From: JACDEA01 sp963742585
Lineage (GTDB): Bacteria; Actinomycetota; Acidimicrobiia; Acidimicrobiales; JACDEA01
Assembly (NCBI GenBank): GCA_963742585.1
Contig: CAVUMI010000006.1
Span: forward strand, 496,001 to 560,000
Length of the DNA stretch: 64,000 nt
Direction: 5' to 3'
Below the pieces are notes generated by a model. That model saw only the letters and a list, made by a program, of their open reading frames with translations, was not told where the DNA came from and did no database searches. The position numbers and the translations under genes were made by a program. This document shows, piece after piece, positions 7,240 to 15,419 of this stretch (within the stretch, counting starts at the first letter, position 1; every line of letters begins with the position of its first letter).

Positions 7240-8385
7240 GTGAGCGACCCCGACGCGGGCCACGACGATCGGGAGGTCGAGCCCAGCCTGCTAGACCGCG
7301 GCCGCGCGATCTTCGACCGCCTGCGTGCGCCAGAGTCTCCCGACGAGGAAGTTGACGCCGAGGCGGCTGAGGCTAATGTCGCGCCCGAGCGGGCGGAGGC
7401 GGTTGAGGCCCCGGAGGCCCCCCGGGCAGCGGAGCTAGCGCCGTCGGATGCCCTGATCGAGGCGTTCGGTGCGCCTGAACCACTACCGCCGCCGCCGCCG
7501 GTCGCCACAGTCGAGCCTGAAGCACCGGTGGCGAGTACCCCCGACCTTCCGCCACCAGCGCCCGTCGCACCGGCATCGACCGTGGCGGCGCTGGCGGCGG
7601 GCCGAGCGCTCCCCCGCGTGCTGGCCGTGGCCAATCAGAAGGGCGGCGTCGGCAAAACGACGACCGCGGTGAATCTTGGTGCCGCGCTGGCCGAGCTCGG
7701 GTACCGGGTCCTCGTGGTCGACCTCGATCCGCAGGGCAACGCCACGACCGGCCTCGGCGTCAACCCACGGAACCTTGAAAATTCGATATACGACGTGCTC
7801 CTTCATGATGTTCCAATGGAGGACTGCATTGAGCCGACGGCGCTCCGCAACCTGTTCGTGGTGCCGGCGACGATCGACCTCGCTGGTGCCGAGATCGAGC
7901 TCGTGCCCGCATTCAGCCGCGAACTGCGCCTGCGCCGGGCGATTGAGGCGCAGGAGGGCGATTTCGACTTCACGCTCATCGATTGCCCGCCGTCGCTCGG
8001 TCTGATTACCGTCAATGGCTTGGCCGCGGCAACCGAGGTAATCGTGCCTATCCAGTGCGAGTACTACGCCTTGGAGGGGCTCGGCCAGCTGCTGCGCAAC
8101 GTCAACCTCGTCCAGAGCAATCTGAACCCACGCCTCGAGGTGACGGCGATCATCCTCACCATGTACGACGCGCGGACGAAGCTCGCCGACCAGGTTGCCA
8201 GCGAGGTGCGTGCCCACTTCGGCGAGAAGGTGTGCCGCAACATCGTGCCCCGCACGGTTCGACTTTCCGAGGCACCCTCCTTCGGCCAGCCGATCATCGT
8301 GTTCGATCCCACGTCCCGGGGCGCCATCGCGTATCGGGAACTGGCCAAGGAGGTGAGTGGTGGCGCGCCGCAGCGGATTGGGTAA
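7240..8385 (+). CDS. parA: Chromosome-partitioning ATPase ParA (Soj)
   Basis: ParA is a Walker-type ATPase that, with ParB-parS, separates newly replicated origins. Residues from about 125 on match the family: VLAVANQKGGVGKTTTAVN (deviant Walker A), VVDLDPQGNATTGLG, and IDCPPSLGLITVNGL. Before this lies a ~125-residue acidic, Ala/Pro/Glu-rich tail with a run of prolines, unlike compact ParA proteins. I chose GTG 7240 (VSDPDAGHDD); GTG 7201 is an alternative adding 13 residues. The gene overlaps parB by 29 bases. Confidence 0.93.
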   Translation: MSDPDAGHDDREVEPSLLDRGRAIFDRLRAPESPDEEVDAEAAEANVAPERAEAVEAPEAPRAAELAPSDALIEAFGAPEPLPPPPPVATVEPEAPVASTPDLPPPAPVAPASTVAALAAGRALPRVLAVANQKGGVGKTTTAVNLGAALAELGYRVLVVDLDPQGNATTGLGVNPRNLENSIYDVLLHDVPMEDCIEPTALRNLFVVPATIDLAGAEIELVPAFSRELRLRRAIEAQEGDFDFTLIDCPPSLGLITVNGLAAATEVIVPIQCEYYALEGLGQLLRNVNLVQSNLNPRLEVTAIILTMYDARTKLADQVASEVRAHFGEKVCRNIVPRTVRLSEAPSFGQPIIVFDPTSRGAIAYRELAKEVSGGAPQRIG

Positions 8386-9238
8386 GGGCCTCCAGGCCCT
8401 GATCCCCACCGAAGTCGCCGTTGAGCAGGGTTCGATGCTCCAGGAACTCCCGATCGGGCGCCTGCAGCCGAACCCTCGCCAGCCTCGTGGGCATTTCGAC
8501 GAGGAAGCGTTGGCCTCCCTGGCCGCCTCGATCAAGGAGCTCGGCGTGCTCCAGCCCGTGCTCGTGCGCCCGGTTGGCGACGAGTTCGAGATCGTGGCGG
8601 GGGAGCGCCGCTGGCGCGCCGCCAAGCGCGCTGGCCTCCAAAGCATTCCTGCGCTGGTTCGCGAGACCACCGACGATGCCAGCCTGGAACAGGCGCTGGT
8701 GGAAAACCTGCACCGCGAGGACCTCAACCCGCTTGAGGAGGCGGCTGCCTACCAACAGTTGCTCGAGGACTTTGGGCTCACCCACGAGGAGCTGGCGGCC
8801 CGGATGGGCAAGAGCCGGGCGGCGATCACCAACACGCTGCGGTTGTTCCAGCTGCCGGCGGGCATCCAGCGCCTCGTGGCCGACGGCCAGCTGTCGGCCG
8901 GCCACGCTCGTGCGCTGCTGGGCACGCCTGACCGCGCCTTTCAGGAGTCTTTGGCCAAGCGGGCGGTCGCCGAGGGGTGGTCCGTGCGGGCGGTAGAGGA
9001 AGCCGTGCGCGCCCGCGGCGGCGACACGACCGACGGCGCTACGGTACCGTCGCCCGCATCGAAGCGGCTGCGGCCGCCCGGACTCCTCGAGTTGGAGGAC
9101 CTGCTGGCCGGTTTTCTCGACACACGCGTCAGCGTCGCCATGGGCCCCAAGAAGGGCAAGGTCGTGGTCGAGTTCGGCGACCTCGAAGATCTTGAACGGA
9201 TCTACCGCCGGATGACGGGCGGCACCCCGAACGCTTGA
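8357..9238 (+). CDS. parB: Chromosome-partitioning protein ParB (Spo0J)
   Basis: ParB binds parS, slides as a CTP-dependent clamp and recruits condensin and ParA. The 293-residue protein opens ARRSGLGKGLQALIP, the usual ParB start, and carries the nucleotide-binding GERRWRAAKRAG motif at about residues 75-86, ENLHREDLNPLEEA, a helix-turn-helix (ELAARMGKSRAAITNTLRL) and a C-terminal dimerisation domain. GTG 8357 or the adjacent GTG 8360 is the start; both lie inside parA, so translation is coupled. A strong hairpin follows. Confidence 0.96.
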   Translation: MVARRSGLGKGLQALIPTEVAVEQGSMLQELPIGRLQPNPRQPRGHFDEEALASLAASIKELGVLQPVLVRPVGDEFEIVAGERRWRAAKRAGLQSIPALVRETTDDASLEQALVENLHREDLNPLEEAAAYQQLLEDFGLTHEELAARMGKSRAAITNTLRLFQLPAGIQRLVADGQLSAGHARALLGTPDRAFQESLAKRAVAEGWSVRAVEEAVRARGGDTTDGATVPSPASKRLRPPGLLELEDLLAGFLDTRVSVAMGPKKGKVVVEFGDLEDLERIYRRMTGGTPNA

Positions 9239-9282
9239 GCGTCACTTGAGACTTTGCGCCTCAAGTCTCGATCCACAGGCTG

Positions 9283-9310
9283 TGCAACACCCTGTGTACA
9301 GGGTGTTGCA
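9283..9310. terminator. Bidirectional hairpin between parB and trxA
   Basis: A perfect 12-bp stem (TGCAACACCCTG paired with CAGGGTGTTGCA) closes a TGTA loop between the convergent parB and trxA genes. A weaker inverted repeat (CTTGAG/CTCAAG, about 9244-9265) precedes it. No clear T-run follows, as is common in GC-rich actinobacteria. The placement supports a shared terminator. Confidence 0.7.
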
Positions 9311-9327
9311 GGCGTGCCTGGCCGTGC

Positions 9328-9660
9328 CTAACCGTTGAGGAACGGATGCAGCTCCTGGAGGAGCTGTTGCTTGCCCTTTGCACCGATGATGCGGAGCTGC
9401 GGTTCGCCGTCGCGGAACAGGAGGAGGGTCGGGATACTCATCACCTCGAACCGGCGCGAGATCTCCAGGTTCTCGTCGATGTTTAGTTTGACGACGCGCA
9501 GCTGGCCCGGATGTTCACTGGCAATTTCTTCCAGGATGGGGGAGATCAGCTTGCACGGGCCGCACCACTCGGCCCAGAAGTCGACGAGAATCGGCTCTTC
9601 CGAGCCCTTGATCTCCTCGTCGAACGTCGCGTCGGTGAGGTCGGTGATGCCGACGGCCAC
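9328..9660 (-). CDS. trxA: Thioredoxin
   Basis: This is a 110-residue thioredoxin with the redox motif WAEWCGPCKLISP at about residues 29-41 and the cis-proline loop MSIPTLLLF. It reduces cytoplasmic disulfides and is itself reduced by the TrxB encoded further upstream on the same strand. In mycobacteria trxB2-trxC sit at the same place beside parAB. Here a 25-bp tandem repeat separates the two genes, so cotranscription is less certain. Confidence 0.96.
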   Translation of the reverse strand: MAVGITDLTDATFDEEIKGSEEPILVDFWAEWCGPCKLISPILEEIASEHPGQLRVVKLNIDENLEISRRFEVMSIPTLLLFRDGEPQLRIIGAKGKQQLLQELHPFLNG

Positions 9661-9744
9661 AGGGACTCCTTGATTTGGGGGTTGTGAGAGAACTGTACTT
9701 ACAGACTGTTGAACCCAACATGCCTGCAGTAACGACTATTCCGC

Positions 9745-9844
9745 CACATTGCTCCGGCTCCGCCTCCGTCACATTGCTCCGGCTCCGCCTCCGTCACATT
9801 GCTCCGGCTCCGCCTCCGTCACATTGCTCCGGCTCCGCCTCCGC
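9745..9844. repeat. Four tandem 25-bp repeats between trxA and trxB
   Basis: Four head-to-tail copies of a 25-base unit (beginning CACATTGCTCCGGCTCC) run from 9745 to 9844. They are identical except for the last base of copy four. A GC-rich inverted segment (GGCGGGGCCCCAACCCCGCC) follows at about 9851-9870. There is no gene here. Because the copies are exact, the unit is a recent slippage array; it lies in the trxB-trxA spacer and could act on readthrough. Confidence 0.9.
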
Positions 9845-9917
9845 GGGTGTGGCGGGGCCCCAACCCCGCCACCGGCGTTGCCTACAGCGGCCGAGGCGCC
9901 CCGTTTTACGTGCTCGA

Positions 9918-10877
9918 CTACGCCTCGCTGTGCGCGAGCCAGCGCTCGGCGTCGATGGCGGCCATACATCCGGACCCGGCGGCGGTGATGGCCTGGCGAT
10001 AGATGTGATCCTGCACGTCGCCGCAGGCGAAGACGCCTTCAACATTGGTCGACGTGCCGTGCCCGGTGGTCTTGAGGTACCCGGCGTCGTCCATATCGAG
10101 CACGCCACGGAAGATGTCGGTGTTCGGAACGTGCCCGATGGCAACGAACAACCCGTGAACGGGCATGACGTGCTCGGCATCGGTCAGCGCGTTGCGGACC
10201 TTCACGCCCTCAACGGTGGTATCGCCGATGACGTCGGCCACGACGGAGTCCCAGAGGAAGTCGATCTTGGGGTTCGCGAACGCCCGGTCCTGCATGATCC
10301 GCGACGCCCTGAGCTCCTTGCGGCGGTGGATCAGGGTCACTTTGGTGGCGAACTTGGTGAGGAACAGCGCCTCTTCGAGGGCCGAGTCACCCCCACCGAC
10401 CACCGCGATCTCGTGGCCTCGATGGAAGAAGCCGTCGCAGGTCGCGCAGGTCGAAACGCCGTAGCCGAGCAGACGAGCTTCGTTCTCGAGCCCGAGGGTG
10501 AGGGAGCGGGCACCGGTGGCGACGATCACCGACTTGGCCCGGACCTGCTCCTCGCCGATGTCCACAAGGAATGGCCGCTGGCTGACATCGACGCCAGTGG
10601 CCTTCTCGGTCACCAGTTCGGCGCCGAAACGCGCCGCCTGGGCACGAAAGGCGTGCATGAGGTCGGGGCCCATGATCCCGTCAGGGAAGCCCGGGTAGTT
10701 CTCCACCTCGGTCGTGAGCATCAGCTGGCCACCCGGCTGGTCACTGGTGGAGGAGGGGTGGCTCTCGAGCACGAGCGGGCGCAAACTGGCGCGGGCCGCG
10801 TAGATCGCCGCGGTTAGGCCCGCTGGGCCCGCGCCGATAATGACGACCTCGCGGACGTCGGACTCGGTGGTTGTCAC
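9918..10877 (-). CDS. trxB: Thioredoxin reductase
   Basis: This NADPH-dependent flavoenzyme reduces thioredoxin. The 319 residues contain the N-terminal FAD motif VIIGAGPAGLTAAIYAARA, the redox pair CATC (within YGVSTCATCDGFF), an NADPH-binding VVGGGDSALEEALFL, and the C-terminal FAD contact GVFACGDVQDH. GTG 10877 follows AGGAAGGA at a suitable distance. A small membrane protein gene ends two bases upstream, so they probably form one transcript. Confidence 0.96.
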   Translation of the reverse strand: MTTTESDVREVVIIGAGPAGLTAAIYAARASLRPLVLESHPSSTSDQPGGQLMLTTEVENYPGFPDGIMGPDLMHAFRAQAARFGAELVTEKATGVDVSQRPFLVDIGEEQVRAKSVIVATGARSLTLGLENEARLLGYGVSTCATCDGFFHRGHEIAVVGGGDSALEEALFLTKFATKVTLIHRRKELRASRIMQDRAFANPKIDFLWDSVVADVIGDTTVEGVKVRNALTDAEHVMPVHGLFVAIGHVPNTDIFRGVLDMDDAGYLKTTGHGTSTNVEGVFACGDVQDHIYRQAITAAGSGCMAAIDAERWLAHSEA

Positions 10878-10879
10878 AG

Positions 10880-11185
10880 CTAGTCCTTCCTATGTCGCTT
10901 CGACCACAGGAACAAACCAGCCAGCGTGAACAACATTCCAATGGCGAGGTGGGCCTTCCAAACGCCGCCCGGGATGAGCACATCGACGCCCCGTACCGCG
11001 GCGATGGCCAGAAGGATGACCACCGCAACGCCCATTGCGCCGGCGACGAGGCCGTACACGAGCGCGCGAGCGACGGTCGTGAGCGGCAGCGTGGTCTTGT
11101 CGCGGATCGAGTCGACGACCGAGACGACGGTGTCGGTCGCCTGCGCCGCCCAGTCGGGATCGCGCGGGTCGAGGGGTCCAGCCAT
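10880..11185 (-). CDS. Small two-TM membrane protein upstream of trxB
   Basis: The protein has 101 residues from ATG 11185 (MAGPLDPRDPDWAAQA). A soluble N-terminal stretch of about 35 residues is followed by two hydrophobic segments (ALVYGLVAGAMGVAVVILLA and AHLAIGMLFTLAGLFLW) and a basic end SKRHRKD. I do not recognise a family. Similar small membrane proteins lie between the mviN and trxB genes of other actinobacteria. Adjacency to trxB suggests cotranscription. Confidence 0.7.
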   Translation of the reverse strand: MAGPLDPRDPDWAAQATDTVVSVVDSIRDKTTLPLTTVARALVYGLVAGAMGVAVVILLAIAAVRGVDVLIPGGVWKAHLAIGMLFTLAGLFLWSKRHRKD

Positions 11186-11211
11186 GGCGCGAACACTAGC
11201 TTTGCCTCTTG

Positions 11212-11580
11212 ATGCGGCCAGCCCTCGCACTCCTTGCCGGCGCGGCTACCGCAGCGTTCGGCGCGGTCGTGTTGGGCGAGTACCAGCTCAACGGGGTTAC
11301 CGGCGTCGTCGCCGGCGCCCTGTTCGGACTAGCGGTCGCCGAAGTCGTCCTCTCCGTCGGCGGCGCGCGCTTGTCGTCCCTGCTCACCGTCGCCGCAGTC
11401 GCGGTGGGTCTGTTGAGCGCGGCCGGTCTTATCTGGTCGGCCTGGATCTCAGCCGGGCACGACTGGGGCTACGTACCCAACGGCGGCTGGATGGGGGTCG
11501 TGGCCGGCGCCGTTGTTTCACCGTGGTGGCTCCGGAGTGGCGTCCACCGCGCGGCACGCCCGCCGGTCGAGCCGAGCTGA
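11212..11580 (+). CDS. Small polytopic membrane protein, unknown
   Basis: A ~122-residue hydrophobic protein with about four predicted membrane segments (ALALLAGAATAAFGAVVLG, VVAGALFGLAVAEVVL, LLTVAAVAVGLLSAAGLIW, GGWMGVVAGAVVSPWWL). It is divergent from the small membrane gene ending at 10880 and convergent with the pseudokinase gene. ATG 11212 or the TTG directly before it starts the frame. I recognise no family. Confidence 0.55.
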   Translation: MRPALALLAGAATAAFGAVVLGEYQLNGVTGVVAGALFGLAVAEVVLSVGGARLSSLLTVAAVAVGLLSAAGLIWSAWISAGHDWGYVPNGGWMGVVAGAVVSPWWLRSGVHRAARPPVEPS

Positions 11581-11595
11581 ATCAGCAGCCCAGAA

Positions 11596-12959
11596 TCAGC
11601 CGCGCAGCGCCAGCTCGGTGACTTCGAGCTGGTTGGACTGTCCCGGATCCGTGATCCACAACAGCACTGCCGCGCCTTTGCTGCTCTGGAGGTTGAATAT
11701 GGCCCGGCCGGTGCCGGCGCTGCGCTCGGCAATAGGCCGTCCCCAGTCGGCCAAACGGTCGTGTGCCGTCGATGCGACGTAGACCGCGGCCGACCACCCC
11801 CGCGTCGGCGACTCGACGGTGAGCGAGCTCAGCCGGGCTTCCTTGCTCAGGCGAATGATGAGGCCCACGCCCTTCTTGAGCCCCGCGAAGTGCGCGCCGC
11901 GGTAGCGCTCGGTGGTCCAACCCGTTGCCGGGTTGCCGTCGACGGCAAGCCGCACGCGGTCTTCGTTCTCGGTCGGGGGGTTGGCCTCGGGGTCGAACGA
12001 GCGGAGGCCGGCGATCGTCAGCGCAATCCCCGTAGCGGCGGGTGGCGACTGTGAGCCGCCGCCGCCCCCCCGGCCCATCACCCACGTGACCACCGCGGCG
12101 GCCAAACCGGCGAGCACGACGAAGACGACGAGCGGTACCCACGTGCGTCGCGCCCGGCGCGGCGCGGGCGGCATTCCGCGCGGCGGAGTGGAGGAGCGCG
12201 ACACGAGCGGCTCCGCGTCATCGGGCCCGAGGTCGAGCGCGGCCAGCGATCGCCGGAAGTCGAACGCGCTGACGGAACCGCTGGCGTGGTTCGGCGGCGA
12301 GCGCGCGGCAGAGTGAGTGTTTCGAGCGGCTTGGGGATGCCGGCGCGCAGCTTCCGCGGCCGGACGATCTCCACGCCAGGGCCACGCGCGGGCGGCTGGT
12401 CGCAGAGCATCTCGTAGAGGACCGCGCCCAGGGCCTTGACGTCTTCGCCCGGCCCGCCCCCGCCGTCGGCCGGCGCGATACCGAAGTCGGCGAGCTTGAC
12501 CCGCGCACCGCCAAGGCCGTCGTCACACAGGAAAATGCTGGCCGGCGCCACCGCACCGTGGACGAGCCCGGCGCGGTGGCCGTGCTCGAGCGCGGCGGCG
12601 ACCTGGTCGGCGATCGTGATGGCCTCAGGGGGCGGCTTGGCCCCGTCGGCCGCCAGCTCGTCAGCCAGCGAGCGCCCGCGGACGAGTTCGGTGACGACAT
12701 AGACCGTCCCGGACTCCTCGCCGGTGTCGAAGGTGGCGACCACGTTCGGGTGGGCCAGCCGGGCCGCAGTGACCGACTCTTGGCGGAAGCGGCCGAGAAA
12801 GTCGGGGTTCTGCGCCAGGGCGGGGTGCAACACCTTGACGGTCACCGGCCGGGTCAGGACGTTGTCGTGGCCTTCCCAAACGTCGACGCGCTCGTTGCGT
12901 TCGATGAGCTTGTCGAGTCGGTACCGTCCCCCGATGACGCGCGCAGGCGTTTCGATCAC
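11596..12959 (-). CDS. MurJ-associated pseudokinase with extracellular discoidin-like domain, two frame breaks
   Basis: Reading across two one-base breaks gives a ~454-residue protein. Residues 1-~250 are a Ser/Thr-kinase fold starting GGRYRLDKLIERN. The ATP-anchoring lysine is present (VTVKVLHP) and so is DFG (LADFGIAP). The catalytic loop, however, reads GLVHGAVAPASIFL, where HRDLKPEN is expected, so the catalytic Asp is gone. A single membrane span (TWVPLVVFVVLAGLAAAVV) precedes a C-terminal discoidin-like domain (LAVDGNPATGWTTERY). The breaks are near 12315 (LTL then RALAAEPRQRF) and near 12270 (before VSAFDFRRSLAALDL). In mycobacteria this domain set is fused to MurJ (MviN, Rv3910); here it is a separate gene two genes downstream of murJ. 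Confidence 0.85.
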
Positions 12960-12973
12960 TTCACCGTAGGGTG

Positions 12974-13816
12974 TCAGCGCGGGAGGGTGAACGCAACGCC
13001 CATCACGCGCGGTCCGGCATGCGCTCCGATGACCGCGCCGACCTCACCGACAATGATGTCCTCACGCGGGTACTTCGACGAGATCATGTCGAGGAAGTCA
13101 TCGAGGTCGGGCGCGCTGCCGTGCAGGATGCAGAGGTCCTCGACGCGGTCGTGGCCGTTGACCTTCTCGGCCAGGTAGGCGAGCGCCTTGGAGCGGGTTC
13201 GCTGGCGCGACTCCGGCTCGACCTTTCCCTCGCGCACCTCGATGATGGGCTTGATCGAGAGCATGGATCCGAGGAGGGCCTGCGCCCCGCCGATGCGCCC
13301 GCCTTTCTTGAGGTTCTCCAGCGTGTCCAAAGCGCCATAGACACGCGTGCGGGGGACGCGGTCGGCCGCCGCGCCGACGACGTCATCCATCCCCTTGCCG
13401 GCCGCGGCCAGGCGGGCCGCGGCGACCGCCATGAGCCCCTGGCCCATGCTCACCGACTTCGAGTCGATGACCTGAACAGGAATCACATCGGCCACGGCTT
13501 GGCCGGCCAGCTCGGCGGACTGTGCCGTCGCCGACAGGTCACCCGAGAGCGTGATGGCGACGACACCCTCGGCGCCCTCGGCGGCCAGCCGGCGGTAGGC
13601 CTCCTCGAAGGCGCCCGGCGCTGGCGCCGCGGTCTCTGGGAGCAGCGGAGAGCTGGCGCAACGGGCCCAGAACTCCGACGGCGACAGATCCCGCCGATCG
13701 ACGAATTCCTCGTTACCGAAGCGGATCGTCAACGGCACGACTTCGATCCCAAGCTCACCTGCCAACGAATCGGGCAAGTCGCAGGCACTGTCGGTGAGGA
13801 CGCGGATGCCGGCCAC
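12974..13816 (-). CDS. DegV family fatty-acid-binding protein
   Basis: The 280-residue protein starts MAGIRVLTDSACDLP and contains ITLSGDLSATAQSA and VIDSKSVSMGQGL, the DegV ligand-pocket motifs. DegV/FakB proteins bind a fatty acid and, in Firmicutes, present it to the kinase FakA. No fakA is seen here, so the partner is unknown. It lies between murJ and the pseudokinase with gaps of 14-15 bases, inside a five-gene operon. Start is GTG 13816. Confidence 0.9.
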   Translation of the reverse strand: MAGIRVLTDSACDLPDSLAGELGIEVVPLTIRFGNEEFVDRRDLSPSEFWARCASSPLLPETAAPAPGAFEEAYRRLAAEGAEGVVAITLSGDLSATAQSAELAGQAVADVIPVQVIDSKSVSMGQGLMAVAAARLAAAGKGMDDVVGAAADRVPRTRVYGALDTLENLKKGGRIGGAQALLGSMLSIKPIIEVREGKVEPESRQRTRSKALAYLAEKVNGHDRVEDLCILHGSAPDLDDFLDMISSKYPREDIIVGEVGAVIGAHAGPRVMGVAFTLPR

Positions 13817-13831
13817 GGGTGTCGTCGTCGC

Positions 13832-15412
13832 CTAAGCCGCCGGGTGCCGACGGGCACTGAACAGGGCGGTCAATTCTTCGACATGCAGAGCGCGGGCCAC
13901 GAGAACGTAGACGGTAACACCGACGAGAACGCTCGCTCCGACCCGCCCGACCAGGTGCAGGCTTCGGTCGCCGCCGATGACCGCGGAACAGGCCGCGACC
14001 GCGGCAGTCATCACCGCCGTCGCGCCCACGATCCCGCCTAATCCTCGGAGCACTTCGTGCCCCGGGAGGCCCTCTGTGCGCCGCCCGAGGCGGAGCCAGG
14101 CGACAACAGCGGTCGCTGTGTACGCGAGTCCGAACGACAAGGCGAGTCCCTCGACACCCATGCTCGGGTGCAGCGCGATCGCGAGGACGATGTTGATGGC
14201 GTTTTCCAGCGCGTAGAGCTCGAACATCGAGCGGGTGTCCTGCATGGCCTGGAAGCCCCGCATCAGCAGGAGGTACGCGCTGAAACCGGGCAGGCCGATC
14301 GCGAACAGCGCGAGCGTGGCCGCGGTCTTGGCCGCTGAGTCGGCGTGGAGGGCGCCGTACTCGAGGGTGAGACTGATGATCGGACGGGCCAGGACGACGT
14401 AGCCGGCGGCCGCGGGTATGACTAGAGCTGAGATCGTCATGAGTCCCCGGATCATCCGCCGGCGGAAGCCGGCGAGATCGGCGCGGGTCCAACGCGCCGC
14501 GAGCTCGGGGAGCAGCGAGTCCATCACCGAGACCGCGATGACGCCGTGGGGGAGGACGAAGAACATGTATGCGGCCAGGTACACCGAGACATCGCCCTCC
14601 CGCTGATTGGCCAGCGCGAGGGCGATATAGAGCGCGATTTGGTTGGCCACCACGACACCGAACGTCCAGAACGAGAGCTTCACCACGGTGCGCACGGCGT
14701 CGTGGCGCGGTTCCCACACCCAACGGACGTGCCGCAGACCGGGGGCCTGTATCAGGGCCTGTACCGCGACGCCCGTGGTGGTGCCGAGGCCGAGCAACGC
14801 GAGAGCGCCGGCGTTGTGGCGCACCGACTCGAGGCTGAGATCGGAGATGAGGTGGGGGAGCGCGAGCAGTACACCGATGACGACGAGGTTGTTGGCGATG
14901 GGCGAGAACTTGGGGTTGGCGAACCGACGGCGCGCCATCAGCAGCGCGGTGGTGATGGTGATGGCGCCGTAGAACGCGAACTTGGGCGCGAACCACCGAA
15001 GCAGCGCCGTCGCCACCGCGCTCTCATCGGCGACCGAGCCCGAGCGGTTGAACACCGTGTACAGGTGAATGATCAGCGGTGCCGCGACCAGCAGCAGGAC
15101 GGCCACGCCCACGACCAGCGCCATCGCGAATGACACGACCGCGGACACCGCGTGCCACGGGTCGTCGTCGGTCTCGAGTCGCTCGACGAACACCGGTACC
15201 AAGGTCGCGGAGAGGACACCGCCGAGTACGAGCTCGTACACGATGTTCGGTGTGACGTTGGCGATGTTGTACGCGTCGGCGAGCCGCGTGAAGCCGATCG
15301 CGTAGGCCAACGCGAAGACCCGGCCAAAGCCGGTGATCCGTGACAGCGCCGTCCCGACGACCTGCTGCTTTGTCGCCCGGGTGAACTCCTCGGCCGACCA
15401 CGCGTCGCTCAC
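13832..15412 (-). CDS. murJ: Lipid II flippase MurJ (MviN)
   Basis: MurJ moves the peptidoglycan precursor lipid II across the membrane. The 526-residue, highly hydrophobic protein shows roughly 13-14 membrane segments and family stretches such as TRITGFGRVFALAYAIG, LADAYNIANVTPNIVYELV and VLPHGVIAVSVMDSLLPELA. It lacks the cytoplasmic pseudokinase and extracellular domains that mycobacterial MviN carries; those are encoded downstream at 11596-12959. GTG 15412 begins eight bases after the upstream gene's stop. Confidence 0.94.
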   Translation of the reverse strand: MSDAWSAEEFTRATKQQVVGTALSRITGFGRVFALAYAIGFTRLADAYNIANVTPNIVYELVLGGVLSATLVPVFVERLETDDDPWHAVSAVVSFAMALVVGVAVLLLVAAPLIIHLYTVFNRSGSVADESAVATALLRWFAPKFAFYGAITITTALLMARRRFANPKFSPIANNLVVIGVLLALPHLISDLSLESVRHNAGALALLGLGTTTGVAVQALIQAPGLRHVRWVWEPRHDAVRTVVKLSFWTFGVVVANQIALYIALALANQREGDVSVYLAAYMFFVLPHGVIAVSVMDSLLPELAARWTRADLAGFRRRMIRGLMTISALVIPAAAGYVVLARPIISLTLEYGALHADSAAKTAATLALFAIGLPGFSAYLLLMRGFQAMQDTRSMFELYALENAINIVLAIALHPSMGVEGLALSFGLAYTATAVVAWLRLGRRTEGLPGHEVLRGLGGIVGATAVMTAAVAACSAVIGGDRSLHLVGRVGASVLVGVTVYVLVARALHVEELTALFSARRHPAA

Positions 15413-15419
15413 GGCTGGC

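Noticed and set aside
11596..12959. Two separate genes (kinase and secreted domain)
   Set aside because: Intermediate frames carry the missing kinase C-lobe (RALAAEPRQRF, FRRSLAALDL), so one gene with two indels explains it better.
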